The notes below the pieces were generated by a model, which searched no databases, had not been told where the DNA came from, and saw only the letters and a list, made by a program, of their open reading frames with translations. The position numbers and the translations under genes were made by a program. Source: an uncultured Dysgonomonas sp. (GTDB lineage: Bacteria; Bacteroidota; Bacteroidia; Bacteroidales; Dysgonomonadaceae). Taken from it: 60,946 bases of DNA. Of the stretch, positions 1 through 9,182 are shown piece by piece (the first letter of the stretch is position 1; each line of letters begins with the position of its first letter). The stretch lies in the NCBI RefSeq assembly GCF_900079725.1, contig NZ_LT599032.1, positions 1 through 60,946 on the forward strand, given 5' to 3'.

Positions 1-1031
1 AAGATGGAATGTAAGATTCTTATTTATACCACACAAGTCGCCTATTTCTTTGAGATAAGCATTTACCTTTTGATTACTCAATACGGGCAGAAGCATCCCG
101 TTAGGCAGCTTGCCTTTATACTTCTCCAAAATCATCTGTGGAATCTTCATCAAGGGAACATTCACGGCTATATCCGTCTTTTGCCGTTTTGTCATTATCG
201 ATAAGTTCCCATCAAATGAAGTACGGATATTGTCTTGAGTAAGGTTCTTTACATCTATGTACGCAAGACCACTGAAACATGAAAACACAAAAATATCCCT
301 TACGTGTTCAAGCCGTTCTGTGCTGAATTTCTTTTTCAGGAGTTTGTCGATTTCCTCTTCGGTCAGATAACCCCGGTCTACTTTCTTGATTTGGATTTTA
401 TAGCTTGCAAACGGGTCGCCCTGTATCAATCCGTTATTTCGGGCAATAAGAATTATGCGTTTGAAAAACTGCATGAACTTCGCCATCGTGTTATGGCTGC
501 ATTTTGCAGTACTCAACAAATACACCTCGAAGTCGTTAATAAACATATTATTAATGGACTTCAAAGCAATATCCGAAAGCCTATACTTGGATTGGATGAA
601 ATTAGCAAGATGCTTCCGGGTGACTTCGTATTTCTGATAAGTGGCAGCCGATTTGGAGATACCGACCAAAGCCTTTACATCATTATTATGCCTGTCGAAT
701 AAATCGAGCAGCATATCGTGACTTTCATTAAAGCCTAAAAATTCATTCTTAATTTTCTCGGAAGTAACGACATCGAACCGTTGCATATCATGGTATATTC
801 GATGTAGAGAAGCCTTAACATCGTCCAGTAAACTGTTCTGCCGTCTGCTCTCAACGGTGCTTCCTACTACCTTATTTGCCTTTACATCCCAATGGTCGGG
901 ATGTAGATAGATTTTCGTATTAAACCGGGATTCATCACCATTGACAGTAATTCTACACATGACGGGGCAATTCCCATCCGCTTTTTTCTTGTCCCTTTTT
1001 AGGAAAAGAGTACTCGGAATGTACTTTTCAT
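1..1031 (-). CDS. int: Tyrosine recombinase/integrase, 3' end cut by window edge, apparent frameshift near start
   Basis: Site-specific integrase of the Bacteroidetes mobile-element type, which would cut and rejoin DNA at the element ends. Reading the minus strand from the in-frame ATG at 960 gives an open frame to base 1, with a SAM-like core-binding region and the start of the catalytic domain (GLAYIDVKNL, where canonical recombinases carry the first catalytic Arg in GLR; IntDOT-type enzymes also lack it). The HxxR and Tyr motifs lie beyond the edge. The usual family start, MKSTFRVLF, begins at the ATG at 1031 but hits a stop after ten codons. One extra T in the TTTT run near 1004-1007 would join it to FLKRDKKKADG and the rest. 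So the gene is either frameshifted, translated from the internal ATG at 960 (losing about 24 residues), or affected by a sequencing error. Family assignment is firm; activity is uncertain. Confidence 0.85.
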
Positions 1032-1050
1032 AAACTCAATTTTTAAATTA

Positions 1051-1058
1051 CAAACGTA
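1051..1058 (-). promoter_or_regulatory. Possible -7 box of the integrase promoter
   Basis: On the minus strand this reads TACGTTTG, a match to the Bacteroidetes TAnnTTTG -7 element, 19 bases before the ATG at 1031. No well-spaced -33 TTTG is obvious. The flanks carry the inverted pair CTCAATTT (1035-1042) and AAATTGAG (1072-1079), which could be a repressor or integrase site. Confidence 0.3.
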
Positions 1059-1131
1059 TTTTAATTATCTCAAATTGAGTTCAATACAGACCGGACAAAT
1101 CAGGACAGCCATCAGCCATTTTCCGACAAAT

Positions 1132-1167
1132 CGTACCCCCTATGGGGAAATTCGCTTTGGGGGTACG
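1132..1167. repeat. 9-bp perfect inverted repeat upstream of int
   Basis: CGTACCCCC at 1132-1140 pairs perfectly with GGGGGTACG at 1159-1167 around an 18-base loop. It lies about 100 bases upstream of the integrase start in otherwise gene-free DNA (1032-1533). Such GC-rich repeats next to an integrase gene are plausible arm-type integrase sites or a replication/regulatory hairpin. The role is inferred only from position. Confidence 0.5.
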
Positions 1168-1223
1168 AAAAGTGTCTTTTCGGGGCTATTTTTTACTTTT
1201 ACACCCAGACAAAAAGAAATAAA

Positions 1224-1260
1224 AAACCGCTCAAATCTTTGAATTTGAACGGTTTGTCTG
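1224..1260 (+). terminator. Hairpin with T-rich tail
   Basis: AAACCG-C-TCAAAT pairs with ATTTGA-A-CGGTTT (one mismatch) around a six-base loop and is followed by a T-rich stretch on the plus strand (GTCTGTTTTTTG). No plus-strand gene ends just before it, so it may insulate the integrase region or be part of the element-end structure. Confidence 0.4.
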
Positions 1261-1290
1261 TTTTTTGTCGCCTTTTGTCTTAGGCTTTCA

Positions 1291-1303
1291 GCGGAGAGAG
1301 AGG
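1291..1303 (-). other. Possible attachment core derived from a tRNA-Ser 3' end
   Basis: The minus strand reads CCTCTCTCTCCGC, which from memory equals the 3' terminus of Bacteroidetes tRNA-Ser genes. The rest of a tRNA is not present on the 5' side. A bare 3' core beside an integrase is what remains at one end of an element integrated into a tRNA gene. The stretch is purine-rich, so a chance match is possible, and no second copy was found in the window. Confidence 0.3.
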
Positions 1304-1533
1304 TTGGTGAACCTTTCTTTCTATGTCTTACTATACAGTGTTTTATAATTTCAAAGAAGCTGTCGGTTACGAATTAGCAACGCTTTTTTTACAGCATTTT
1401 AAGCAGCTATTGTCTATGAATTGTCTGCTTCATCTCTAGATTCAAAGATAGCAAAAAAAGTAATATTTATCCACTTCTATTTCAATCTTTATTTAGCACC
1501 TTTTCACCTCAAAAATATTAATTAGAGCATATA

Positions 1534-2283
1534 CTATCTATTACTATCAAGAATTTTAAGACAATATTTTAAACCTTTCAGCTCTCCTCTTAATTCATTT
1601 CGGTTTTCTAATGTATCATCAAAATTAATCATCCTATTTTCAATAGATTCTATTCTATCAATAATCTGTATTCGTACTTCATTAAACGCAATATCAGCAT
1701 TTAGAATAAGACCTTTAATAGGTTCTCTATTTTCTATTAACAAACTTAATTGCTTGTAATATTCGTCTTTCAAATTCTTGAGATTTTGCGGATCATGCAA
1801 TAATTCTATTGTTAAATTGAAGAGTTGCCTCATCACCTCTTCCGGCAAAGTATCTAATTCTTTCCTTGCTGTATTTCGTCCTCGAATTCCACTATATCGG
1901 GAAAAATTACAATAAAAATTATCTATATCATTGTTAATATCTATAGTTACGTGCTTAGAATCTGTAAAAAGATATAATTTACAGGCTTTTATGCTGTATT
2001 TAAAGTAATACTCTCCATTTTCTGAAAAAGATTCACTCAATTTACGAATTGTACTTGTATAGTATGAATCGAATATTTCGGGAATGATACGTTTCACCTT
2101 CACATATTCACTAGCTAAAGTTACTTCTGATTTATATTCCTCACTATAACTAAGTTCAATATTGGGAGCGTATTCCCAATCCTCATTTATAGATACATAG
2201 AGGTACTTATTGACAAGTTCTAATGTATCCCCTCTTCTGATATAGGGAGAGATGCTTTTTATAAGGTAACATTTATCTTTCAT
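1534..2283 (-). CDS. Hypothetical protein, about 249 aa
   Basis: I do not recognise this protein. The ATG at 2283 (MKDKCYLIK) is preferred over a TTG codon four codons upstream. It is soluble, with no signal peptide or membrane segment. The first half is rich in Tyr and Asp/Asn and mixed strand-like; the C-terminal 70 residues are charged and probably helical (IDRIESIENRM followed by LENRNELRGELKGLK), suggesting a coiled coil. The gene stands alone between the integrase region and a decayed gene, and is AT-rich, as is usual for mobile-element cargo. A role in element maintenance or defence is possible, but nothing in the sequence shows it. Confidence 0.6.
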   Translation of the reverse strand: MKDKCYLIKSISPYIRRGDTLELVNKYLYVSINEDWEYAPNIELSYSEEYKSEVTLASEYVKVKRIIPEIFDSYYTSTIRKLSESFSENGEYYFKYSIKACKLYLFTDSKHVTIDINNDIDNFYCNFSRYSGIRGRNTARKELDTLPEEVMRQLFNLTIELLHDPQNLKNLKDEYYKQLSLLIENREPIKGLILNADIAFNEVRIQIIDRIESIENRMINFDDTLENRNELRGELKGLKYCLKILDSNR

Positions 2284-2427
2284 AGCACACTGCAATATTT
2301 TAATCTTTAAGAGTACAAAGAATTGAAAAAAAGATGATTGAATATTTATTCAGTATAACTTATTTTAGTGGCTTTGACCGTGTTTACATAATTGACAAAT
2401 AATTTTATTATTATCAGCCGTAGCCAA

Positions 2428-2866
2428 TTATTCATTCGTGATTATAGAAAATTCGTTTCCCGTTCTCTTTAAAAGTAAATCGGTTGCACCAAGTAATGAT
2501 AGTAACTCCGAACTATTAGCCAATTTATTCTTCTCTATCCCTGGCTGAACAACATATATATGAAACTCAATATCGCAATAATTAGAAAGCAACATATTTT
2601 GGATTATAAGTAATTCATCGTCTCCACCTTTCTCGTATCTTGATGGATTTCCTTGTGCTATCCGGTTGCTATTCCTGCGGTTCATGTGGTTCAACAAATC
2701 CATTCATCGAACGAAACTCATAGCCTAGAAAGTCTTCGCCTATATACTTTTTAAGGATGCCTTTTTCTTTACCGATATAGTAGCTCTTTTTGTTTTTTCC
2801 GACTGGAATAGAAATCTTGACGGAAAAATCAATATATACGTGTTCGTCTGGGAATAAACTATACAT
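2428..2866 (-). pseudogene. Decayed gene in two overlapping frames
   Basis: Two short minus-strand frames overlap: 2669-2866 (65 codons, start MYSLFPDEHVYIDF) and 2428-2703 (91 codons, best part NRIAQGNPSRYEKGG onward). The second reads like the end of a longer protein (IYVVQPGIEKNKL, then LLSLLGATDLLL) and lacks a convincing start of its own. The simplest reading is one reading frame broken near 2670-2700, or a remnant of a larger gene. I cannot name the family. The alternative is two genuine tiny overlapping genes. Confidence 0.35.
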
Positions 2867-3165
2867 AATTAGATTTTAGATTGTTACACCATAAAAATAA
2901 TCAAAACTATTATAAATATAGAGATTTACAAACGGAATTATCAACATGTTAATAGAGTTTCTGTAGACTTTTCTAATTAAAAAACGAATGAGATTTGACC
3001 ATCTTAGAAGAAAATTATATCTAAAATAAGACGAATAGAAATTGTACACGTTCGTTCAGCAATTTCCAATTGGTAAGAAACATCCATTTTTAATTATATT
3101 TGAGGTCTATATATTGAGAGTGAATAGAACTGTATGATAATTTAAAAAATTATCTGTTATTATTA
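2867..3165. other. AT-rich intergenic stretch
   Basis: No convincing reading frame. The only structure seen is a short AT-rich hairpin, GATAATTT/AAATTATC near 3136-3154, just beyond the stop of the Omp85-like gene on the minus strand. It may act as a weak terminator. Confidence 0.4.
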
Positions 3166-4407
3166 CTAAAAATATTCTCCCAATGTAAAATATGGACCAC
3201 AATAATCACGGCTTACGGCGTAGTCTAAAGAAATATTAGTTCCGGACTCTCTATCAACCTTAATTCGAAGCCCCCCTCCTGCTCCAAGGTTCCAATTGGA
3301 AAATAGTTTACTTTTTGGGCCATTCAAACTATTGATGTTAACAAATAAAACAAATCCGAGAAGTCCATCTCTAGTAATATCCCTCCTATACTCCGCTTCT
3401 GAATAAAATAAAGACTTTGATCGGAATCTCCCTTGCTGAAACCCTCGACCTGAACTATTGAAACTATCCCATCCGATGGATGGCAGATCAAAATAAGGAG
3501 GGCTGGAATTAAATGTCGTCCAAAAATAACTCCATAATGCAATTAGATTTTGATTTCTCGAAGAATTACGTAATCTGTAATATTTCCGCACATCAAAATA
3601 TAAAGAATGCCACCAACGGTCACTACCCAAGAATTTTAAATTATTTCTATACTCTAAATTTATATAATCACCTTTCGACGGATTAATAGAATTTCCTCGC
3701 GTATCATATAGAAGGTTAAAGTTTATGCCGGAAGAAATACTTCGTACATAGTTTTCAGTCCCATAATGATAGTTTGTGTATTCTGCGAGCGTCTTATCTG
3801 AAGAATCCGTATGAACATTTGAGTGTACATCTAAATTATAACCTAAGCCAACGAGTAAGCCGGGAGAAACCCGCCGTAAAAAATGTTGATAAATACGCAG
3901 ATAAGACCTATCTACGAGTAATTTATTCTCATAAGAATTTGATTTTCCTAGTCCCCAGGTATACTCCGGGTAGTTATAGATCCTCATATCGCCACGTAGA
4001 GCCCACGTATTTTGTTTTAACCAGATATAAGAACGAACTGAAATGCCATATCTATTTTCAAAATCGATATATGGTTCAAGCCAAACTTCAGATTGGTTGG
4101 TATTCTTTCGATTTCCTAAATAAAAACTTGCGGATAGTGATGTTACTAGGATATTTCCACCACCAGGGACTTCAGTTGTAAATGGCAAAACAGAAAAATT
4201 AAATTTCCTGTCCGTTGTATCCTTAGCCTCCTGCTTTTTTATATCAAATAAGCCCTCGATGACATCAAAAACATCTTTCTTTCTGAGTGTATCTAACTTA
4301 TTGTCAACAGCTGTTGAATCCACAGGAATCTGTGCCTGTAAATCGAAAGAGAAAATCCCGGAATATACCAAGATGGTACTTATTATTTTAATATATTGAG
4401 ATCTCAT
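3166..4407 (-). CDS. Outer-membrane beta-barrel protein, Omp85/surface-antigen type
   Basis: A 413-residue outer-membrane protein. A signal peptide (residues 1-25, ending ...FDLQAQ) is followed by a short linker and a barrel of alternating aromatic strands. The motif GRGFQQGRFR (around residue 330) resembles the conserved V/L-R-G-[FY] plus GRYR segment of the BamA/TamA surface-antigen barrel, and YSEAEYRRDI follows as in that family. There are no room for POTRA domains, so it is a short Omp85 relative, not BamA itself. It is the last gene of a minus-strand block with lipid A enzymes, so a role in placing or exporting envelope components is likely. Substrate unknown. Confidence 0.7.
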   Translation of the reverse strand: MRSQYIKIISTILVYSGIFSFDLQAQIPVDSTAVDNKLDTLRKKDVFDVIEGLFDIKKQEAKDTTDRKFNFSVLPFTTEVPGGGNILVTSLSASFYLGNRKNTNQSEVWLEPYIDFENRYGISVRSYIWLKQNTWALRGDMRIYNYPEYTWGLGKSNSYENKLLVDRSYLRIYQHFLRRVSPGLLVGLGYNLDVHSNVHTDSSDKTLAEYTNYHYGTENYVRSISSGINFNLLYDTRGNSINPSKGDYINLEYRNNLKFLGSDRWWHSLYFDVRKYYRLRNSSRNQNLIALWSYFWTTFNSSPPYFDLPSIGWDSFNSSGRGFQQGRFRSKSLFYSEAEYRRDITRDGLLGFVLFVNINSLNGPKSKLFSNWNLGAGGGLRIKVDRESGTNISLDYAVSRDYCGPYFTLGEYF

Positions 4408-4508
4408 TTGAAATAGGTTACATTATACGTAATATGATTTTAAACAAAAAGTTAATCATTTAATTATAGTTTACTAAATATATAAACTCTGCGGGCTGTG
4501 CCATATTA

Positions 4509-4616
4509 TCATTCGTCGTCGTCACTAAATACTCTTAAGAAAACTAACAGAATAATTAGCCAGGCAATTAATAGCAATATTATTGCTATTAATGGTATTA
4601 AAAAAAAGTACATCAT
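4509..4616 (-). CDS. Small single-pass membrane peptide, 35 aa
   Basis: A short open frame begins with two consecutive ATG codons at 4616, four bases after the stop of the acyltransferase gene, and ends at 4509. The product is almost entirely hydrophobic (IPLIAIILLLIAWLIILLVF, then LRV) with a charged tail SDDDE, that is, one transmembrane helix with an acidic end. Tight spacing suggests translational coupling to the acyltransferase. Small hydrophobic peptides beside envelope enzymes often modulate them; this role is inference. It could be spurious, but its start position and composition argue against that. Confidence 0.55.
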   Translation of the reverse strand: MMYFFLIPLIAIILLLIAWLIILLVFLRVFSDDDE

Positions 4617-4620
4617 CTTT

Positions 4621-5490
4621 TTATTTTTTCCATCGTTTATGTGTCCATAACCAGCCGTATGGCTCTTGATTGATATTTTCAGCTAGTAAGTTTATGTATC
4701 TTAGAGATATTTCCCCTTCATTCATAGACTCCGTTTCAGAACATATAGGCATACATCTTACTTTATAATTTCCTTTCGATAGTTGTTGGATATGTAAATA
4801 AATTACAGATGATCGACTAATTCGTGACAGCTTTTCCATACCTGAAAAAACATATGTCTCCTGGTTCAGGAAATCGAATTTGTATTTGTCATCTTTTATT
4901 CGGGGACATTGGTCTGCCAGAAAAAAGTAAACGGCAGGTGATGACTTTTGAGTCAGGATGTGGCGCACAATTGATTTATGAGATATCAGTTTTACGCCAA
5001 AACGGGATCGAATTTTGATCATCAGCCTGTTTATTATTATTGACCGTAGAGGCTTATATACTGCATACATATTGTAGGGAAGTTTGCAGGCTATAAAATT
5101 AGGCATCTCCCAATTAGCACAATGCCCCAGACAGACAATAACGTTTCGTCCTGTATTTATATACCTGTCTATAAGTTCCAGGTTTTCAAAAATTATTTTC
5201 TTATCAAGTTCTTTTGCAGGGATGGATATGCTTTTTATGATTTCAGCAAAATAGGCAGTAAAACACGTATAAAATTTTTTCATTATACAGTGAATCTCCC
5301 CATACGATTTATCGGGAAAGGAGCGTGCCATGTTTTGGATTACCACAGCCTTCCTGTAACCAATAATATTGTAAATAACAAAAAAAGCGACGGAAGCCAT
5401 TGCATACAGGAATACCATAGGTATTAGGCTCACGGTATAAGCAATAACATAAATACCTTTATAGATAATCATTTGCAATATTTGTTTCAT
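4621..5490 (-). CDS. Lipid A biosynthesis acyltransferase, LpxL/HtrB family
   Basis: A 289-residue inner-membrane acyltransferase that would add a secondary acyl chain to lipid A. It shows an N-terminal membrane helix (residues 8-42), the family HxxxxWE catalytic motif as GHCANWEM (about residue 122), then the Lys-Pro segment VYKPLRS. The C-terminal GWLWTHKRWK matches the usual Y-x-W-x-H-[KR]-R-[WF] ending. Length fits the family (about 290-310). It is downstream of a PagL-like lipid A deacylase gene and four bases upstream of a small membrane peptide, so together they may swap acyl chains. It may be an accessory paralogue, not the housekeeping LpxL. Confidence 0.85.
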   Translation of the reverse strand: MKQILQMIIYKGIYVIAYTVSLIPMVFLYAMASVAFFVIYNIIGYRKAVVIQNMARSFPDKSYGEIHCIMKKFYTCFTAYFAEIIKSISIPAKELDKKIIFENLELIDRYINTGRNVIVCLGHCANWEMPNFIACKLPYNMYAVYKPLRSIIINRLMIKIRSRFGVKLISHKSIVRHILTQKSSPAVYFFLADQCPRIKDDKYKFDFLNQETYVFSGMEKLSRISRSSVIYLHIQQLSKGNYKVRCMPICSETESMNEGEISLRYINLLAENINQEPYGWLWTHKRWKK

Positions 5491-5693
5491 TTTTTAATCA
5501 GTAATGGGATTTAGTAATCCAAAATCGCTAAGCTATATAGCGGATGGATTGATAATAATTGATTTTAAATAATACAACCTCTTATTTTCTCAGCTAATAT
5601 TTTCTGAAAGAATGAGTTTAAATTGACAGGAGCTCATCGTAAATTTATTTTAAGCTTCATAATAAAGCGGATTGTTTGCTTTAAGCAGAGTTT

Positions 5694-6854
5694 CTACTTG
5701 TTAATCGTATATCCTAATGACCATTCTATAAAATCAGCTTTGCCCATATGGGCTTTGATTGAAAGGCCGGTATTCAGATTCTTATACACATAATACCTGA
5801 TCCCCGCGCGCAGGAAGAATCTGTTTATCTCTCCATTGAAGTTCTGTTTGTGAATATAACAGCCGATGTTACCATTCAGAATCAGGCGTTCATTCAATAT
5901 ATGGACAAGATAAAAAGAGGGGCCACCGGAAAATATGGAACTTATTCTTCCTGCTTTATCGTCAGCAATCTCTTTTTTATTGCCGGATGCAGCATAAAAA
6001 ATATCCAAGCCTCCACCGATTCTCCATTTATGAGATATGTGCCTGCTTGCATAAAAACCAAGAGAAATTTTAAGATATCGCTTGCTTAGGTCTTCGTGAA
6101 GTTGCTTAAATCCCATTCCATAATTAAAATGATACATCCACTTTCTGCTATAGGATTTTATAGGAAGATTTTTGTGAACCGGTATATCTTTCTGAGGCTG
6201 GTAACTCAGCGATAAGGATAAGGGCATGAGGTTTATTCCTTTATTCGGTAATGCCAGCGCACCATTTGAAAAATGATGGAATGACAACCCCATTCCCATT
6301 TTCCAGTTGGGATGCAGTTTATATTGTACCCTGAACCCGAAGCCAATGTAAACATTATCTTCAGAGCCGATAACCTTATTGGTGGGATTCTTTACTTTAT
6401 CAAACGGATTAAAATCTCCGGATAAACCCAAGGCTATACGGTAATCGTATGACCATTTACTATTCAGCTCATGCTTTAGGGGTACTTGTACAAACCCGTA
6501 TAGAGTATATGGATTGCCGATTGATGATTTATTCAATGTCGCCAAATACAAACCTATTCCATAGACTGGATTGTTATAAAGCTGGTTGTATTTATCATTC
6601 GTACCTAATTGTTTCCAACCGATTCTTAGATGAATACCCTGGTAATAAGCATTTTTATAAGCAATGCTTCCCACACCCTTTTGTTTCACGATTCCTCCAT
6701 TGTCTAACTCCATCTCATAAATAACAGGATTTTTAACCTGTTTGCTTTTGATAGAGTCAGCCTGCGCAAAACAATCAGCGGATAGTACCGCTGTAAAAAG
6801 GCACAAAAGATTAATATACATTCGATTTTTCGAATGAAAACAAAATGGATTCAT
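5694..6854 (-). CDS. Acyloxyacyl hydrolase / lipid A deacylase, PagL-like
   Basis: A 386-residue outer-membrane protein. The stretch FHHFSNGALALPNKGINL (about residues 195-212) matches the PagL active-site block: His and Ser of HxSN, then the PN-x-G that follows. PagL removes a 3-O-acyl chain from lipid A in the outer membrane. A signal peptide ends at ...DCFAQ; the second Met (MYINLL, residue 12) is a likely alternative start. The protein is about twice the length of Pseudomonas PagL, with further beta strands in the C-terminal half (YLKISLGFYA onward), as in the longer Bacteroidetes acyloxyacyl hydrolases. It lies directly downstream of a LytS/LytTR two-component system, suggesting induced lipid A remodelling. 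Confidence 0.75.
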   Translation of the reverse strand: MNPFCFHSKNRMYINLLCLFTAVLSADCFAQADSIKSKQVKNPVIYEMELDNGGIVKQKGVGSIAYKNAYYQGIHLRIGWKQLGTNDKYNQLYNNPVYGIGLYLATLNKSSIGNPYTLYGFVQVPLKHELNSKWSYDYRIALGLSGDFNPFDKVKNPTNKVIGSEDNVYIGFGFRVQYKLHPNWKMGMGLSFHHFSNGALALPNKGINLMPLSLSLSYQPQKDIPVHKNLPIKSYSRKWMYHFNYGMGFKQLHEDLSKRYLKISLGFYASRHISHKWRIGGGLDIFYAASGNKKEIADDKAGRISSIFSGGPSFYLVHILNERLILNGNIGCYIHKQNFNGEINRFFLRAGIRYYVYKNLNTGLSIKAHMGKADFIEWSLGYTINK

Positions 6855-6905
6855 AAATGATATTTAGATTATCTAAACAGAGATAAAGGGTATATAAATA
6901 GCATT

Positions 6906-7661
6906 TTAGCTATCTAACCATATTTTTATTTCCGACACCCGCTCCCTGCTTACAATCACCTCCTCTTCCGGAGCCGGGAACAAATAAAGCTTCAGACGAT
7001 TTCCAAAGTACACGTGTATATTTTTTATACATTTTCGGGAAATAATAAGTTGGCGGTTAATCCGAATAAAGAGGTGAGGATTGATTTCTTTTTCCAGATA
7101 ATCCAGAGTAGATGAGATAACGAACTTTTTATCTGCCGTAACAAGGTATGTTATTTTGTTTGACAAGTGGAAATAGGCTATATCTGTTTCAGGAACAGAT
7201 AATAACTGGTCACGCCATTCTACCAGAAAATTAGCCTTATACACAGGTTGCTTTTGGGATACTTTCCGGAGGATATCCTCTATGTCAGGGACTGGAGAAA
7301 CAGGGTGATATTGTCTATACCTGGCCAGACTTTTTTCAATATCATCAAGGGCAATCGGTTTGAGTAAATAATCAATGCCATTGGCTTTAAAAGCTTTTAT
7401 GGCATATTCATCATAAGCTGTCGTAAATATTACGGGCTTTGTGATTTTGAATGCCGAAAATATATCAAAACTCAGACCGTCAGATAACTGAATATCCATA
7501 AAATACAGATCAGGCTCATCATTAGAGGTTAACCATTCCAGCGTTTCTTTAACTGTTTGTAAAAGAGCCACTATTTCTATATCTTCCCGCACTTTCCCTA
7601 TCAGCCTTTTCAGGCGATTGGCTGTTAACGGTTCATCTTCTATAATTACTGCTTTTATCAT
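6906..7661 (-). CDS. Response regulator, LytTR family
   Basis: Receiver domain followed by a LytTR DNA-binding domain (about 251 residues). Acidic pocket IIEDE, phospho-accepting Asp in LYFMDIQL, switch Thr in IFTTAYDEYA and Lys in YLLKPI are all present. The LytTR part starts at about residue 150 and includes FIRINRQLIISRKCI. The ATG at 7661 (MIKAVIIEDEP) is preferred over the TTG at 7670. It begins five bases after the stop of the histidine kinase gene, so the two are co-translated. The likely targets are the neighbouring envelope genes on the same strand; LytTR operators were not located. Confidence 0.9.
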   Translation of the reverse strand: MIKAVIIEDEPLTANRLKRLIGKVREDIEIVALLQTVKETLEWLTSNDEPDLYFMDIQLSDGLSFDIFSAFKITKPVIFTTAYDEYAIKAFKANGIDYLLKPIALDDIEKSLARYRQYHPVSPVPDIEDILRKVSQKQPVYKANFLVEWRDQLLSVPETDIAYFHLSNKITYLVTADKKFVISSTLDYLEKEINPHLFIRINRQLIISRKCIKNIHVYFGNRLKLYLFPAPEEEVIVSRERVSEIKIWLDS

Positions 7662-7666
7662 GTTAA

Positions 7667-8683
7667 TCAATCTAATAATGGAACTTTAACAAGGAAAGTA
7701 TGCTCACTGTGTTCTATCTTTATAGATTTCTTACTTAGAAGATTATATCTATAGGATATATTGCGAAGACCGATTCCGGTACTATCCACAGGATTAATAA
7801 TGGGATTGACATTATTTCTTATAACGATAAAATTATCTTCGGTGAAAATCTCTATCTTTAATGGATTTTGCCTGCTTATCGAATTGTGCTTAATGGCATT
7901 CTCTACTAATAATTGCATCGTGGCCGTAGCTATTCCTTTTTGCATGAGGTCCTCGGGGATATCAACCGTTACGATGAGGCTTTCCTGATATCTCATCTTA
8001 TAAAGGAAGAGATAGGAGTTGATAAAATCCAATTCATCATGTAATGGAACAATATGCAACTCTTCATCTTTTAGTACATGGCGGTAAATAATAGACAGCC
8101 GTTGTACATATTCGACTGCCAACTGTGGATCTTCTTCAATCAGGGAAGCCAATGTACTGAAATTATTAAATAGGAAATGCGGATTTATTTGCCTTTTCAA
8201 ATGTTCAAGTTCTGCCTGGGCAACCTTTTTTTCATATTTTGCAGCCCTGATTGTAGCTTCATTCCATTGTATAAAAAATGATCCGGCTGTAAATATTGTC
8301 GATAATAGCAGGGATAAAATAACTCCTGTTGCAAAAGATTGCCTGAATGCGGTCGTATCTGTAAACAGATAGGGCATTAACAATTTCAAGATAAAGAATA
8401 TAAGGCTTACCAAAACGATTTGAACAGAGAGCTGGACTAAAATTCGCTTTACTATCGAAGAGCGCCATGGGAAATATTCATCCAGTTTTTTTGTAATAAT
8501 AAATCCCGACTCCATGATCAGTATCACCCCTAGCCAGGTAACGAATAATTCTCCTGACATTTCGATAAATAAGCTGGGAGTCAATTCATAATCCCATGGA
8601 TTGATGAAAAGCAGAATCAGATAAAATACTATTCCAATGATAAAATATCCGATAAACTTAAATCCTATATTTTTTAATATCAT
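7667..8683 (-). CDS. Sensor histidine kinase, LytS-like
   Basis: A 338-residue inner-membrane kinase with four predicted membrane segments in residues 1-150 and no large external sensor domain. The cytoplasmic part shows the His_kinase H box QINPHFLFNN (around residue 168), the N box LLVENAIKHN and the G box STGIGLRNI, all intact. It pairs with the LytTR regulator just downstream. Lacking an obvious ligand-binding domain, it may sense membrane state through its helices, which would suit a block of lipid A and efflux genes; that is inference. Confidence 0.9.
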   Translation of the reverse strand: MILKNIGFKFIGYFIIGIVFYLILLFINPWDYELTPSLFIEMSGELFVTWLGVILIMESGFIITKKLDEYFPWRSSIVKRILVQLSVQIVLVSLIFFILKLLMPYLFTDTTAFRQSFATGVILSLLLSTIFTAGSFFIQWNEATIRAAKYEKKVAQAELEHLKRQINPHFLFNNFSTLASLIEEDPQLAVEYVQRLSIIYRHVLKDEELHIVPLHDELDFINSYLFLYKMRYQESLIVTVDIPEDLMQKGIATATMQLLVENAIKHNSISRQNPLKIEIFTEDNFIVIRNNVNPIINPVDSTGIGLRNISYRYNLLSKKSIKIEHSEHTFLVKVPLLD

Positions 8684-8743
8684 AACAGTTACGAATGTAG
8701 AAATTATTATTGACCCGGACGTGATAAGGCGGTGACAATTACA

Positions 8744-9163
8744 TCATCCATCTGTTTTTCGGGTCCACGTCTGGGTCTGGTAGAACATCCCGATATACCC
8801 CCGGACTTTCAGTTTGCCTTTTTCCAGCCAGATACTGCATTTATAGGTTTTCCCTTCCGATGGATCATAAATTTTACCACCTTCCCATTTCGCATTGTTC
8901 TGTTTAAAATCCATTAACATAAGCAGGCCGATAAGTGTTCTGGTGCGTTTGGATTTATCGGGATTCTCATGGTCTATAAGCGGTTTTCCATTCGTATCAT
9001 TGGCATTCTTCAACCAGACAATCTTTCCATTGAGCTTATCTCCCGACTGGTAAATCTCTACAACGGCCTCGCCGTCCTCTGTCATCCATTTACCTGTTAT
9101 GTCTTGGGCATAAGCCAAGGATGATATAAACAAAAGCACCAGGCTTAAAAATAAATTTTTCAT
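8744..9163 (-). CDS. DUF2147 secreted protein
   Basis: A 139-residue periplasmic protein with a signal peptide (ending ...SLAYAQ) and the DUF2147 pattern: ITGKWMTEDGEAVVEIY near the start, GKIVWLKN in the middle and IGLLMLMDF / KWEGGKIYDP later. The function of DUF2147 is unknown; the fold is thought to be a small lipocalin-like barrel. It sits 60 bases upstream of the histidine kinase gene and 19 bases after the lipoprotein gene, so all three may share a transcript. Confidence 0.8.
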   Translation of the reverse strand: MKNLFLSLVLLFISSLAYAQDITGKWMTEDGEAVVEIYQSGDKLNGKIVWLKNANDTNGKPLIDHENPDKSKRTRTLIGLLMLMDFKQNNAKWEGGKIYDPSEGKTYKCSIWLEKGKLKVRGYIGMFYQTQTWTRKTDG

Positions 9164-9182
9164 GTTATATTGTTTTTGTAAA

